Shown one piece after another: positions 37,578 through 45,328 of a stretch of DNA of 64,000 nucleotides. This stretch comes from Pseudoalteromonas prydzensis. GTDB lineage: Bacteria; Pseudomonadota; Gammaproteobacteria; Enterobacterales; Alteromonadaceae. The position numbers and the translations under genes were made by a program. The stretch is taken from assembly GCF_011050055.1 (NCBI RefSeq), contig NZ_DRGM01000210.1:1-64000 (forward strand). Direction: 5' to 3'. Every line of letters begins with the position of its first letter. Within the stretch, counting starts at the first letter, position 1. The notes beneath the pieces were generated by a model. The model saw only the letters and a list, made by a program, of their open reading frames with translations. It had not been told where the DNA came from and searched no databases.

Positions 37578-38129
37578 TTAATTATTTTCAGTCAGCAGAT
37601 AGTGGCTATATTGTTGATAACCAAAGCTATCGAAACATTTTGACAAGGGATTCATAAACCCATGACCGTAATCGACTAACTGACATTTCACTTTAGCTTG
37701 TTGCTCTAAGCTAGCCGCAATAGGACCAACATCAAAGTGCGCTTCTTGCTTTGCAAAAATAAACTCGCAGGTCACATTTGCAACTAAATCTAAATGATGG
37801 CGAATTTGATTAGGATAAAACGCTACTAATTTTTTTATCTGTGGATTTTTTACTGCTGCTTGACTTCGCCATGCAGCTGCTCCACCGGCACTAAAACCGA
37901 TTAACGTCGTTGCTTTAGTTACTCTGCTAAGAATAGTATTAAGCTTGTTAAAATAATTATCGTGACCACACTCAGAGATAAATAAATCATATTGTAATTG
38001 CTCATCAATCACTGGCTGCAAGTGCCCATTGTACGGATCAACAATAATGCTTTTAGTGGTAAATTGCCGTGCAAAGTGACTCAAATGAGCGGTTTTACCA
38101 AAAATATCACTAACAATAATGTATTCCAT
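37578..38129 (-). CDS. Alpha/beta hydrolase, dienelactone-hydrolase-like
   Basis: The product has 183 residues (from the ATG at 38129). It shows the nucleophile elbow GFSAGG (Ser80) with a Gly after the Ser, a following helix (AAWRSQAAVKN), and the C-terminal DYGHGF with the catalytic His. The Asp is likely in AKQEAHFDVGPIAAS. This set resembles dienelactone hydrolase but is smaller. It lies 69 bases upstream of the acetoacetate-decarboxylase-like gene on the same strand and may belong to the same unit. Its substrate cannot be deduced. Confidence 0.75.
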   Translation of the reverse strand: MEYIIVSDIFGKTAHLSHFARQFTTKSIIVDPYNGHLQPVIDEQLQYDLFISECGHDNYFNKLNTILSRVTKATTLIGFSAGGAAAWRSQAAVKNPQIKKLVAFYPNQIRHHLDLVANVTCEFIFAKQEAHFDVGPIAASLEQQAKVKCQLVDYGHGFMNPLSKCFDSFGYQQYSHYLLTENN

Positions 38130-38135
38130 AGCCAA

Positions 38136-38548
38136 ATCTTATTATTTACAGTTAAATTACCGCACAACAGTTAAAATACCGCTAAACGCCTTTTTCAAAT
38201 TACCTATTTAAAATACAGCAATTAAAATACCATGACTAGCAAAATAACGCTTGCTTAAATTAAATTATTGAGGTAAATTCGCTTCTTGGTCTTAAAAAAG
38301 CCTCGCGGTTAACCTCTTTACCCTGATCCAGTAAGCCCCGCAAAACGTATATTATAAAGCTAAGTTATTGTACGGCGAGAACCCCAATTCAGACTACGGC
38401 ATATTATTTTTAATAGTCGCATAAATGTCATAAAGATCGTCAACACTGTAATGAAGCTAAACACAACACGGTCTATCTAATTGTGCTTTGAAAGCTAATA
38501 AAGAAATTAGCGCACATTAAAGATAACAAGAAAAAAGTGAGTTTTATT
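38136..38548. other. Gene-free region between the hydrolase and the small protein gene
   Basis: This divergent region of 413 bases must contain promoters for both neighbours. It has four degenerate copies of a ttaaaatacc-like unit at 38149-38233. No RNA gene or further reading frame is recognisable. Confidence 0.5.
38149..38233. repeat. Four degenerate copies of a TTAAAATACC unit
   Basis: The copies are cagttaaattaccgc (38149-38163), cagttaaaataccgc (38168-38182), tttaaaatacagca (38207-38220) and attaaaatacca (38221-38232). The first two differ at a single base and are spaced 19 bases apart. They lie just upstream of the hydrolase gene (minus) and could be regulator sites. Confidence 0.6.
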
Positions 38549-38716
38549 ATGTCTTATAGTTACAACGGATCTATGATCCAAATCGCACATCCAGTGCAAT
38601 CAATTTCAGTAAATAAACAACGTGTTATTTTTTCTGATACACAAGGCTTAAAAAATGCCTTGTTCACTAAAGCTAGTGACGCACGTCAGTTTGTTAAATG
38701 GTTAAAAGCCAATTAA
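38549..38716 (+). CDS. 55-residue small protein, function unknown
   Basis: A frame of 56 codons (ATG at 38549, TAA at 38714-38716) begins MSYSYNGSMIQIAHPVQSIS and ends DARQFVKWLKAN. It has a weak ribosome-binding site (agtgag, seven bases before the ATG). Alternating hydrophobic residues in the first half and a helical tail with FVKWLKAN suggest a small folded protein; there is no signal peptide or membrane segment. It is followed after 31 bases by an intrinsic terminator, forming a short monocistronic unit. I do not recognise it. Confidence 0.65.
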   Translation: MSYSYNGSMIQIAHPVQSISVNKQRVIFSDTQGLKNALFTKASDARQFVKWLKAN

Positions 38717-38747
38717 GCGATACTGAACTGCATTATTGCAATTAAAT

Positions 38748-38775
38748 AACGCCAGCAAATGCTGGCGTTTTGCGT
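38748..38775 (+). terminator. Intrinsic terminator after the 55-residue protein gene
   Basis: The perfect nine-base stem aacgccagc / gctggcgtt has a four-base loop and is followed by a T-rich tail. It isolates the small gene from the binding-protein gene, and its place argues that the latter starts at 38844 and not further upstream. Confidence 0.85.
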
Positions 38776-38843
38776 TTTATGCCACCCTTTCGCGAACAAC
38801 TGCTACACTTAACAATACGATTCATTTCTGTGTGGTTGAATTA

Positions 38844-39689
38844 ATGCAGTATGCTTTTCTTGTTACTTTTTCATTACTGTTAGTTAGCAGCCCTATGCAT
38901 GCTAAAACAATCAATTGGATAGTTACTGACTTCGCCCCTTACTATATTTTTAGCGATCAATATGCAGGCACTGGTCGTGATGAAAGTGTTATTACATTAC
39001 TTGAGCAACAACTTCCAGCTTATACATTCAAGCGCACTATTTTACCATCGAGTCGAACCATTCAAGAGCTTACAAACCCTAATTACACCTATTGCATGTT
39101 GTCACTTTACCAAAGCCCACACCGTAAGCAGCATATCTACTTTAGCGAGCAAACTTCCACGGCTGGCCTGTCGCCTTCCGTTGCTATTCGTAAAGAGCTT
39201 GCACAGCAACTCAAACTTGATCTTAATAAGCCAGTATCATTAGCAGTCTTGCTTAATAAATATCAACTCGCATTGGGTATTTCTATGAGTCGCTCATACG
39301 GGGATACTATTGATTCGGTAATTAATAATAGTGCAGATGCTTCAATTATTATTCGCCCGGGGCGAGATACCTTAGCCAGTTTGACCTATATGCTGAAGAA
39401 AAGACGCGTTGATATTTTATTAGGCTATCCAAGTGAACATTATTATTTAGCAAAATCGATGGGATTTGAGGATGAGCTAATGCAATTGCCGCTCACTGAA
39501 GCCGCTGAGCTTAGTTATGGTTATATTGGTTGTACTAGTAATAAACAAGGTATTGAACAGGCAAATGTATTGAATGCAGCGCTTGAGCAGGTAAAACAAC
39601 AACCAGCCTACCAAGAAGTATTATTACGTTGGTTACCGGATAATCTAAAACCGTTACTCGAACAGCGCCTACAAAAACGCCTCAACTAA
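38844..39689 (+). CDS. Periplasmic amino-acid-type solute-binding protein
   Basis: The 281-residue product has a signal peptide (MQYAFLVTFSLLLVSSPMHA) and resembles ABC transporter substrate-binding family 3, with INWIVTDFAPYYIF at the N-terminus and the DILLGYPSEHYYLAKS motif later. It stands alone, without permease or ATPase genes, so it may act as a periplasmic sensor or helper rather than a classical transporter part. An upstream TTG at 38736 is rejected since it lies before the terminator of the small gene. Confidence 0.75.
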   Translation: MQYAFLVTFSLLLVSSPMHAKTINWIVTDFAPYYIFSDQYAGTGRDESVITLLEQQLPAYTFKRTILPSSRTIQELTNPNYTYCMLSLYQSPHRKQHIYFSEQTSTAGLSPSVAIRKELAQQLKLDLNKPVSLAVLLNKYQLALGISMSRSYGDTIDSVINNSADASIIIRPGRDTLASLTYMLKKRRVDILLGYPSEHYYLAKSMGFEDELMQLPLTEAAELSYGYIGCTSNKQGIEQANVLNAALEQVKQQPAYQEVLLRWLPDNLKPLLEQRLQKRLN

Positions 39690-39700
39690 GTGAGGCGTTT
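39675..39700. terminator. Bidirectional terminator after the binding-protein gene and yceI
   Basis: The ten-base perfect stem aaacgcctca / tgaggcgttt lies between the converging genes. It overlaps the last codons of the plus-strand gene and ends 27 bases past the yceI stop. Confidence 0.7.
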
Positions 39701-39726
39701 ACAAGATCACTGAATTGAAAGTGATA

Positions 39727-40305
39727 TTACTTGCGTACACCTTCAATGTACAAACCAATATCAACATGCGTAGACGCAGGACCTAAGTCGTAGTCGATAC
39801 CAAAATCAGCTAATTTCAGGCTAGTTTCACCTTCAAAACCAACACGGTAACCACCCCATGGATCTTTACCTTCACCAATTTTATCGATTTCAAAGGTAAT
39901 CGTTTTTGTCACACCATGAAGGGTAAACTCACCTGTTACATCAGCTTCATCGCCATCCTCATCAAATTTGATTGAAGTACTTTTAAATGTCGCTGTTGGA
40001 AACTTATCAACATTTAAAAAGTCACCGCCACGTAAATGCTTATCACGCTCAGCATGATTTGAATCGATGCTTTTAGTATCTATATTTACCATGATCTGTG
40101 AAGCATTCGGCTTAGCTGCGTCATAACTAAAGCTACCATCAAAGGTATTAAAGCGGCCATGTAACCAGCTGTAACCTAAGTGCTTAATTTTAAAGTTTAC
40201 AAATGCGTGCGCACCTTGGGTATCAATAACATAGTCTGCAGCTTGTGCAGCCGTTGTACCAAACAGTGTTGCCGCAACAGCAGCTGATAAAAGTAATTTT
40301 TTCAT
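39727..40305 (-). CDS. yceI: YceI-family periplasmic lipid-binding protein
   Basis: The 192-residue product has a signal peptide ([22 protein letters not shown]) and the YceI lipocalin-like barrel that binds polyisoprenoids, with typical motifs [39 protein letters not shown] and [16 protein letters not shown]. It ends three bases after the cytochrome gene that precedes it, forming a two-gene unit. The conserved pairing with YceJ suggests a role linked to quinone or isoprenoid handling. Confidence 0.93.
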   Translation of the reverse strand: MKKLLLSAAVAATLFGTTAAQAADYVIDTQGAHAFVNFKIKHLGYSWLHGRFNTFDGSFSYDAAKPNASQIMVNIDTKSIDSNHAERDKHLRGGDFLNVDKFPTATFKSTSIKFDEDGDEADVTGEFTLHGVTKTITFEIDKIGEGKDPWGGYRVGFEGETSLKLADFGIDYDLGPASTHVDIGLYIEGVRK

Positions 40306-40308
40306 TTA

Positions 40309-40863
40309 TTAATCATCCTTTTGTGGTTTGATCATTCTAATTAAGGTTTTATCTTTATCGATAAAATGATGTTTTAACGCCCCAAGTGCATGTAATACCA
40401 CAAGTCCTATTAAGCTACACGCCACATAGTAGTGAATTTTACCTGCAATATCTGCTTGATTAGCTACTGAAAAATCAATTGCGGGAATACTAAATAACGT
40501 AAACACCTCAATCGAGCGACCATCTGCAGTAGAAATCAAATATCCTGAAATAACGATGATACAAAGTAACACATATAAAAATAGATGCGCTGTATGCGCT
40601 ACTTTATTTAACACCGGACTACTGTTTGATAAAGGTTCAGGTTGTGTGCCTAGCGCACGCCAAGCGAATCGAAATATTAATAGCGCTACCAGCGTAACTC
40701 CGACACTTTTATGTAAATCTAAAGAACCCTTATACCAACTATCATAATAAGTTAGTTCAACCATGTATAAACCAAGGCCGAACAAGCCAATTACCATTGC
40801 AGCCATGAGCCAATGCAATGCAATTGCAACAATACCATACGAAGATTTTGTATTTTTAAACAT
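40309..40863 (-). CDS. yceJ: Cytochrome b561 family protein (YceJ)
   Basis: The 184-residue product has four membrane helices and the paired histidines that hold two b-type hemes (ALHWLMAAMV, LDLHKSVGVTL, AHTAHLFLYVLL and KIHYYVACSLIG). The C-terminus HALGALKHHFIDKDKTLIRM matches the family. It is upstream of yceI in one transcript, a widespread arrangement. It probably passes electrons within the inner membrane, partner unknown. Confidence 0.9.
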   Translation of the reverse strand: MFKNTKSSYGIVAIALHWLMAAMVIGLFGLGLYMVELTYYDSWYKGSLDLHKSVGVTLVALLIFRFAWRALGTQPEPLSNSSPVLNKVAHTAHLFLYVLLCIIVISGYLISTADGRSIEVFTLFSIPAIDFSVANQADIAGKIHYYVACSLIGLVVLHALGALKHHFIDKDKTLIRMIKPQKDD

Positions 40864-41024
40864 GTGTTACCCACTCCGCTATACAATAACAACAGCATAG
40901 CCCGTCCCCAGATAAAAGAAAATAGCGATAAACAAACAAGTTATGTGCGTATACGCACAGATGGGCTGAAAGTTAGAAAGTTAGAAAGTTAATCGATGAT
41001 AAATATACTTGAGGTAATAACTGT

Positions 41025-41852
41025 TTAATTATTTTCAACTAAGCCTATGTATATTTGTGTCGTGGGCTCCACTTGCAAACAGCTGATCAGGTTTTCTTTG
41101 ATGAGTTCTAGCATGGCGATAAAGCTCACAACAACCCCACTGCGCCCTTCTTCTAAGGTAAAAAGTTCGCTAAACGCTAATTGTGTGCCTGCACTGGAGA
41201 GTTTCGCTAAAATCAAGCTCATGCGCTCTCGGGTTGACAGTGCTTCGGCGGTTATTTGATGATGCTCAAAGGTTTTAGCTCGTGCCATCACATCACTGAG
41301 CGCAAATAATAAATCCTTTAAATCAACATCGGGGAGTAATTGTGTTTGTTCATTTTGCTCTGGCACTAACGCCTCAGCAATGTATATATCGCGGCCAACT
41401 CGGGGCACTTCGTCAAGATTTTCCGCCGCTTTTTTAAATTGTTCGTATTCTTGTAAACGACGAATAAGCTCTGCACGAGGATCTTCTTCTTCCTCCAGCT
41501 CTTCGTGTTTCGGTAATAACAAACGCGATTTTATTTGTGCTAACAGCGCCGCCATCACTAAATATTCACCAGCCAGCTCTAACTGAAACTCACTCATCAT
41601 TTCAACATAGCGAACATATTGTTCAGTGATGCTAAAAATTGACAGTTCTAAAATATCGAGTTTATGTTTTTTTATTAAATAGAGTAACAGATCAAGTGGG
41701 CCTTCAAAGGTTTCTAAAATAACTTCAAGGGCATCGGGGGGGATATATAAGTCTTCTGGTGCAGCGATGACTTCTTTACCATGCAAAAAAGCCAGCGGCA
41801 GCTTTTGCTGCGCCGGCTGTTGCGTAACGTTATCAGTAGGTAACTGCGTCAT
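41025..41852 (-). CDS. scpA: Segregation and condensation protein A
   Basis: ScpA is the kleisin of the Smc-ScpAB complex. The 275-residue product has the N-terminal kleisin motif FEGPLDLLLYLIKKHKLDI, an acidic middle (HEELEEEEDPRAELIRRLQEYEQFK) and a C-terminal winged-helix region (VVSFIAMLELIKENLI). It follows yciO by nine bases on the minus strand. scpB, usually the next gene, is absent; after a gap of 161 bases a cytochrome gene follows. Confidence 0.92.
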   Translation of the reverse strand: MTQLPTDNVTQQPAQQKLPLAFLHGKEVIAAPEDLYIPPDALEVILETFEGPLDLLLYLIKKHKLDILELSIFSITEQYVRYVEMMSEFQLELAGEYLVMAALLAQIKSRLLLPKHEELEEEEDPRAELIRRLQEYEQFKKAAENLDEVPRVGRDIYIAEALVPEQNEQTQLLPDVDLKDLLFALSDVMARAKTFEHHQITAEALSTRERMSLILAKLSSAGTQLAFSELFTLEEGRSGVVVSFIAMLELIKENLISCLQVEPTTQIYIGLVENN

Positions 41853-41861
41853 CGCGAGGTG

Positions 41862-42482
41862 TTATTCAAACGGTGCTGTATCACCACAGCCAACACGCAG
41901 TACTGCAACTGTATCTTCTGATAAATCAATCACTGTGGTTGCTTGCTCCGCTAAGTACCCACCATGGATAATCAAATCAACAAGTGGGCCAATGCGATCG
42001 CGTATTTCATCAGGATCCGATTCTGTAAATTGCTCGCCAGGTAATATAAGCGAACACGACATTAAAGGCTCACCCAATTCGGCTAAAATCGCACACGTGA
42101 TCGGGTGTTCAATGACACGAATACCAATGGTTTTCTTTTTATCGTTTAATAATCGCTTAGGCACTTCTTTAGTACCTTTAAAAATAAACGTGTATGGCCC
42201 TGGTGTATTATTTTTAATAAGCCTAAACAATTGGTTATCTACACGTGCATAAGTCGATAACTCAGATAAATCGCGGCATACCAAGGTAAAGTTATGGTGC
42301 TTTTCAATGCCACGTATGCGTTCAATACGCTCTTTGGCTTGTTTGTTACCTAAATTACAGCCTATTGCATACCCAGAATCAGTTGGATACACCACCACGC
42401 CACCTTGCTTAATAATATCTACCGCTTGGTTAATTAATCGTGGTTGTGGATTATCCGGATGGATATGAAAAAAATCACTCAT
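41862..42482 (-). CDS. yciO: YrdC/Sua5-like protein YciO
   Basis: The 206-residue product belongs to the Sua5/YciO/YrdC family of nucleotide-binding proteins related to threonylcarbamoyl-AMP synthase. The substrate cleft motif GVVVYPTDSGYAIGCNL and the segments FTLVCRDLSELSTYA and GIRVIEHPITCAILAEL are those of YciO rather than TsaC. Its start overlaps the end of rnm by eight bases, so it is translated from the same mRNA. Confidence 0.92.
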   Translation of the reverse strand: MSDFFHIHPDNPQPRLINQAVDIIKQGGVVVYPTDSGYAIGCNLGNKQAKERIERIRGIEKHHNFTLVCRDLSELSTYARVDNQLFRLIKNNTPGPYTFIFKGTKEVPKRLLNDKKKTIGIRVIEHPITCAILAELGEPLMSCSLILPGEQFTESDPDEIRDRIGPLVDLIIHGGYLAEQATTVIDLSEDTVAVLRVGCGDTAPFE

Positions 42483-43332
42483 GTGCGTCTCCTGCTTGCC
42501 CTTCCCAAGTTTGCCAAACGCCTTGGCAATCTTTTGGCAAATATAAATTTTTTCCTAATTCTAGCCAACTAGTAGGAAAATGAAAATCAGATCCTTGCGA
42601 ACACAGTAAATCGTACTCGCGGCTTAATTCGCCTAAAAACTGTCGCTCACTCGGCGCTTGTTGTGGCTGGGCAACTTCCATTGCGTCCCCACCGGCCGCT
42701 TTAAACTGACTCAATAACTTACGCAGCCATTTATTCGACATTTGATAACGCCCAGGATGGGCAATAACAGCAACGCCTCCCGCGGCATGAATAGCAGCAA
42801 TTGCCGTTTGCATATCACACCAATCACTTGGCACGTAACCTGTTTTTGCGCGTCCTAAGTATTTTTTAAACACCCCAGGTATTGTGGTTGCAACACCGCG
42901 AGCAATTAATGCGCGAGCATAATGTGCACGAGTTATTTGCGCATCTTCGGCAAGCGCTTGTGCTTGTTGATAAATACCAGCAAAGCCATTTTTCTCTAAC
43001 CGAAGACCAATTTCGATTGCTCTATCAGCGCGCTTTTGTTGTTGTATCGTCAATAAGCTGGTCAACGTTGGCGCATCGATATCTACGTTTAATGCCACTA
43101 TGTGGATCTCAAAACTTTCCCACTTGGTGGAAATTTCAACACCGTTGATCAATTTAAGTGGCAGCGCTTGGCTTTGTATATAAGCCTGTGCTGGCTTTAT
43201 CGCTGCAGTAGTATCGTGATCGGTGATCGCAAACACATCGATATTTTTTTCAACTGCACGCAACAATAATTGCTCAACAGTGAGTTGCCCATCAGAATGC
43301 GTTGTGTGGCTATGTAAATCGTATTTTATCAA
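42475..43332 (-). CDS. rnm: PHP-domain 5'-3' exoribonuclease Rnm (YciV/TrpH, RNase AM)
   Basis: The 285-residue product is a PHP-type metallo-phosphoesterase with HSHTTHSDGQLTVEQ (metal ligands), AITDHDTTAA, GVEISTKWE, VIAHPGRYQM and GSDFHFPTSW. In E. coli this enzyme trims the 5' ends of 5S, 16S and 23S rRNA and degrades pAp. It is divergent from trp, as in E. coli (trpL on the other side), and starts the rnm-yciO-scpA unit. Confidence 0.92.
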   Translation of the reverse strand: MIKYDLHSHTTHSDGQLTVEQLLLRAVEKNIDVFAITDHDTTAAIKPAQAYIQSQALPLKLINGVEISTKWESFEIHIVALNVDIDAPTLTSLLTIQQQKRADRAIEIGLRLEKNGFAGIYQQAQALAEDAQITRAHYARALIARGVATTIPGVFKKYLGRAKTGYVPSDWCDMQTAIAAIHAAGGVAVIAHPGRYQMSNKWLRKLLSQFKAAGGDAMEVAQPQQAPSERQFLGELSREYDLLCSQGSDFHFPTSWLELGKNLYLPKDCQGVWQTWEGQAGDAHE

Positions 43333-43415
43333 AAGAGAAGACTGCTCATATTAAATGTGCGAAAGTTGTTATTAAGTATAACAAAATTTTTTAATAAATT
43401 GTTTTAAATAAATAC

Positions 43416-43445
43416 TTGACACTAATACTGTTGATACGGTTTACT
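43416..43445 (+). promoter_or_regulatory. Probable trp operon promoter
   Basis: TTGACA at 43416-43421 and TTTACT at 43440-43445 are 18 bases apart, close to the E. coli trp promoter (TTGACA, TTAACT). The first leader peptide starts 34 bases after the -10 box. No clear TrpR operator (CTAG-centred palindrome) is visible. Confidence 0.7.
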
Positions 43446-43478
43446 GTAGCCACTTAAGACACACAAAGAACAAAAACA

Positions 43479-43523
43479 ATGATCAATTCAATCCAAAACA
43501 CTATCTGGTGGTGGCACTCGTAA
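43479..43523 (+). CDS. trpL: First trp leader peptide
   Basis: The 14-residue peptide is MINSIQNTIWWWHS. Three adjacent Trp codons at 43506-43514 are the ribosome-stalling site of transcription attenuation. Just after it, cactcg (43515-43520) can pair with cgggtg (43529-43534), and cgggt can instead pair with acccg of the terminator stem (43563-43567), giving the alternative antiterminator. The ribosome-binding site is weak (acaaagaac). Confidence 0.9.
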   Translation: MINSIQNTIWWWHS

Positions 43524-43560
43524 ATTATCGGGTGACGAATTGTCGTGTCTAACACATTCT

Positions 43561-43585
43561 AAACCCGCTTATTGCGGGTTTTTTT
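43561..43585 (+). terminator. First trp attenuator
   Basis: An eight-base stem (aaacccgc / gcgggttt) with a five-base loop followed by a T-run forms an intrinsic terminator 37 bases after the first leader peptide stop. Confidence 0.85.
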
Positions 43586-43610
43586 ATATTTAAATTTTGG
43601 GGTAACAAAC

Positions 43611-43661
43611 ATGAATAACGTAGCAACTTTTACACATCATTGGTGGTGGCGCCTGGTATAG
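43611..43661 (+). CDS. Second trp leader peptide
   Basis: The 16-residue peptide is MNNVATFTHHWWWRLV, with a strong ribosome-binding site (ggggtaac) and three adjacent Trp codons at 43641-43649. It begins 26 bases after the T-run of the first attenuator, with no visible promoter between, so it is on the same transcript. The sequence gcggg (43661-43665) just past the Trp codons can pair with cccgc (43712-43716) of the second terminator, as in the first leader. Confidence 0.85.
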   Translation: MNNVATFTHHWWWRLV

Positions 43662-43707
43662 CGGGACGGTAATGGTCTATCTTAATTTTATTTAAGTATC
43701 GTTATTC

Positions 43708-43745
43708 AAACCCCGCACAGCGTAGCTTGCGGGGTTTATTTTTTT
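43708..43745 (+). terminator. Second trp attenuator
   Basis: A perfect ten-base stem (aaaccccgca / tgcggggttt) with a ten-base loop is followed by a T-rich tail (attttttt). It lies 46 bases after the second leader stop and 14 bases before the trpE start. Confidence 0.85.
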
Positions 43746-43758
43746 GAGGGAATGAGCT

Positions 43759-45327
43759 TTGATTTTTAGTCACATAACAACAACGCCAGGTGAGGTCACC
43801 AGCATCACCGAAGTGCGAGAATATATTCACAGCCCATTGGCATTGTATGGGTTGCTTGATAAAGATAATTCATTGTTATTAGAGTCAGCAGAAATCGATT
43901 CTAAAGACAGTGTAAAAAGTTTAATTTTGGTTGATTGTGCACTGAAAATTATCTGTACTGGCAGAACAGTCACAGTGACAGCACAATCTAATAATGGCCA
44001 GCAATTACTGCCCTATTTGCAAACTAAACTCAACAATTGCCGTGCGCAATTAAACGGGCAAACCCTGAACATTGAATACCAAGGCACAGACAACAACATT
44101 GACGAAGCGTCAAAACTGATTGCTGATAATGCCTTTAGCGCGCTGCGCAGTTGTATCAACAATATAAGCAGCACCACCAAAAATCCATTTTCGTTATTTT
44201 TAGGCGGTGTATTTGCTTATGACATGGTGGCTAATTTCGAGCAGCTAAGTGAGGTGCCTGATGGCGAGAACAGCTGCCCTGATTATGTATTCTACTTAGC
44301 TGAAACCTTAGTGGTTATTGACCATCAAGCCAAAACCACCGAGTTGATCGGTAATGTATTTAATGGCCCTGATGTCCATGCAAATTGCTTTGAAGTAGGT
44401 AAAAAGCTAGAGCGCTTAAATGCATTATGCGACCAAGCCGATAGCTTTAGTGCCGAGCTAAGCACTGGCAGCAGTGAAGTAACTGTTGATATTAGTGATC
44501 ACGACTATTGTCAGCAGGTCAATACGTTGAAAAAACACATTGTTGACGGTGATATTTTTCAGGTCGTGCCATCACGGACATTTTCTTTAGCGTGCGCTAA
44601 CCCACTGCATGCTTATAGCCAACTCAAAAAACAAAACCCAAGCCCGTATCTGTTTTATATGCGTGATAGCGAGTTTGCACTGTTTGGTGCCTCACCAGAA
44701 TCGGCATTAAAATTTTGTCCGCAAACTCAACAAGTAGAAGTGTATCCAATTGCAGGCACCCGTGCGCGAGGTAAGTTTGCTAATGGTCAAATCAACCCGG
44801 ACTTAGACAGCCGTATTGAACTTGAATTACGTAATGATCAAAAAGAACGTGCTGAACACTTAATGTTAGTCGATTTAGCGCGTAATGATGTTGCACGTAT
44901 TAGCGTACCCGGTACTCGTCACGCCAAAGAGTTATTAAAAGTAGACCGTTATTCGCAAGTAATGCATTTAGTGTCACGGGTTGTTGGCACATTAAAGCCA
45001 CAGCTTGACGCCCTGCACGCTTACCAAGCTTGCATGAATATGGGCACCTTAGTGGGCGCCCCCAAAGTCAGCGCCGCTGAACTGGTTCGTCAAACCGAAG
45101 GTAAGCGCCGTGGCAGTTATGGTGGCGCTGTTGGCTACTTAACCGGTGATGGCGCTATGGATAGCTGTATTGTTATTCGTTCAGCCTTTGTTAAAAATAA
45201 TATCGCCTATGTGCAAGCAGGTGCCGGTGTCGTGTATGACTCAGATCCACAATCTGAAGCAAACGAGACCCGCGCTAAAGCACAAGCGGTGATCACAGCG
45301 ATTCAATCGACTTATCAAGGACACTAA
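43759..45327 (+). CDS. trpE: Anthranilate synthase component I
   Basis: TrpE converts chorismate and ammonia to anthranilate. The 522-residue product has the tryptophan feedback motif LLES at about residues 39-43 and the chorismate-binding domain signatures DIFQVVPSRTFS, PIAGTRARGK, LVDLARNDVARI, and GAPKVSAAELVRQTEGKRRGSYGGAVGYL. The start is a TTG at 43759 with a strong ribosome-binding site (gaggg, eight bases upstream). The nearby ATG at 43752 is in another frame and stops after five codons. A one-base gap separates it from trpG. Confidence 0.96.
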   Translation: MIFSHITTTPGEVTSITEVREYIHSPLALYGLLDKDNSLLLESAEIDSKDSVKSLILVDCALKIICTGRTVTVTAQSNNGQQLLPYLQTKLNNCRAQLNGQTLNIEYQGTDNNIDEASKLIADNAFSALRSCINNISSTTKNPFSLFLGGVFAYDMVANFEQLSEVPDGENSCPDYVFYLAETLVVIDHQAKTTELIGNVFNGPDVHANCFEVGKKLERLNALCDQADSFSAELSTGSSEVTVDISDHDYCQQVNTLKKHIVDGDIFQVVPSRTFSLACANPLHAYSQLKKQNPSPYLFYMRDSEFALFGASPESALKFCPQTQQVEVYPIAGTRARGKFANGQINPDLDSRIELELRNDQKERAEHLMLVDLARNDVARISVPGTRHAKELLKVDRYSQVMHLVSRVVGTLKPQLDALHAYQACMNMGTLVGAPKVSAAELVRQTEGKRRGSYGGAVGYLTGDGAMDSCIVIRSAFVKNNIAYVQAGAGVVYDSDPQSEANETRAKAQAVITAIQSTYQGH

Positions 45328-45328
45328 A

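Noticed and set aside
43400..43480. TrpR operator in the trp promoter
   Set aside because: No CTAG-centred palindrome overlaps the -35 or -10 boxes.
43752..43769. Five-codon frame (MSFDF) overlapping the trpE start
   Set aside because: The ATG is too close to the ribosome-binding site; the trpE TTG is at the right distance. Probably coincidental.
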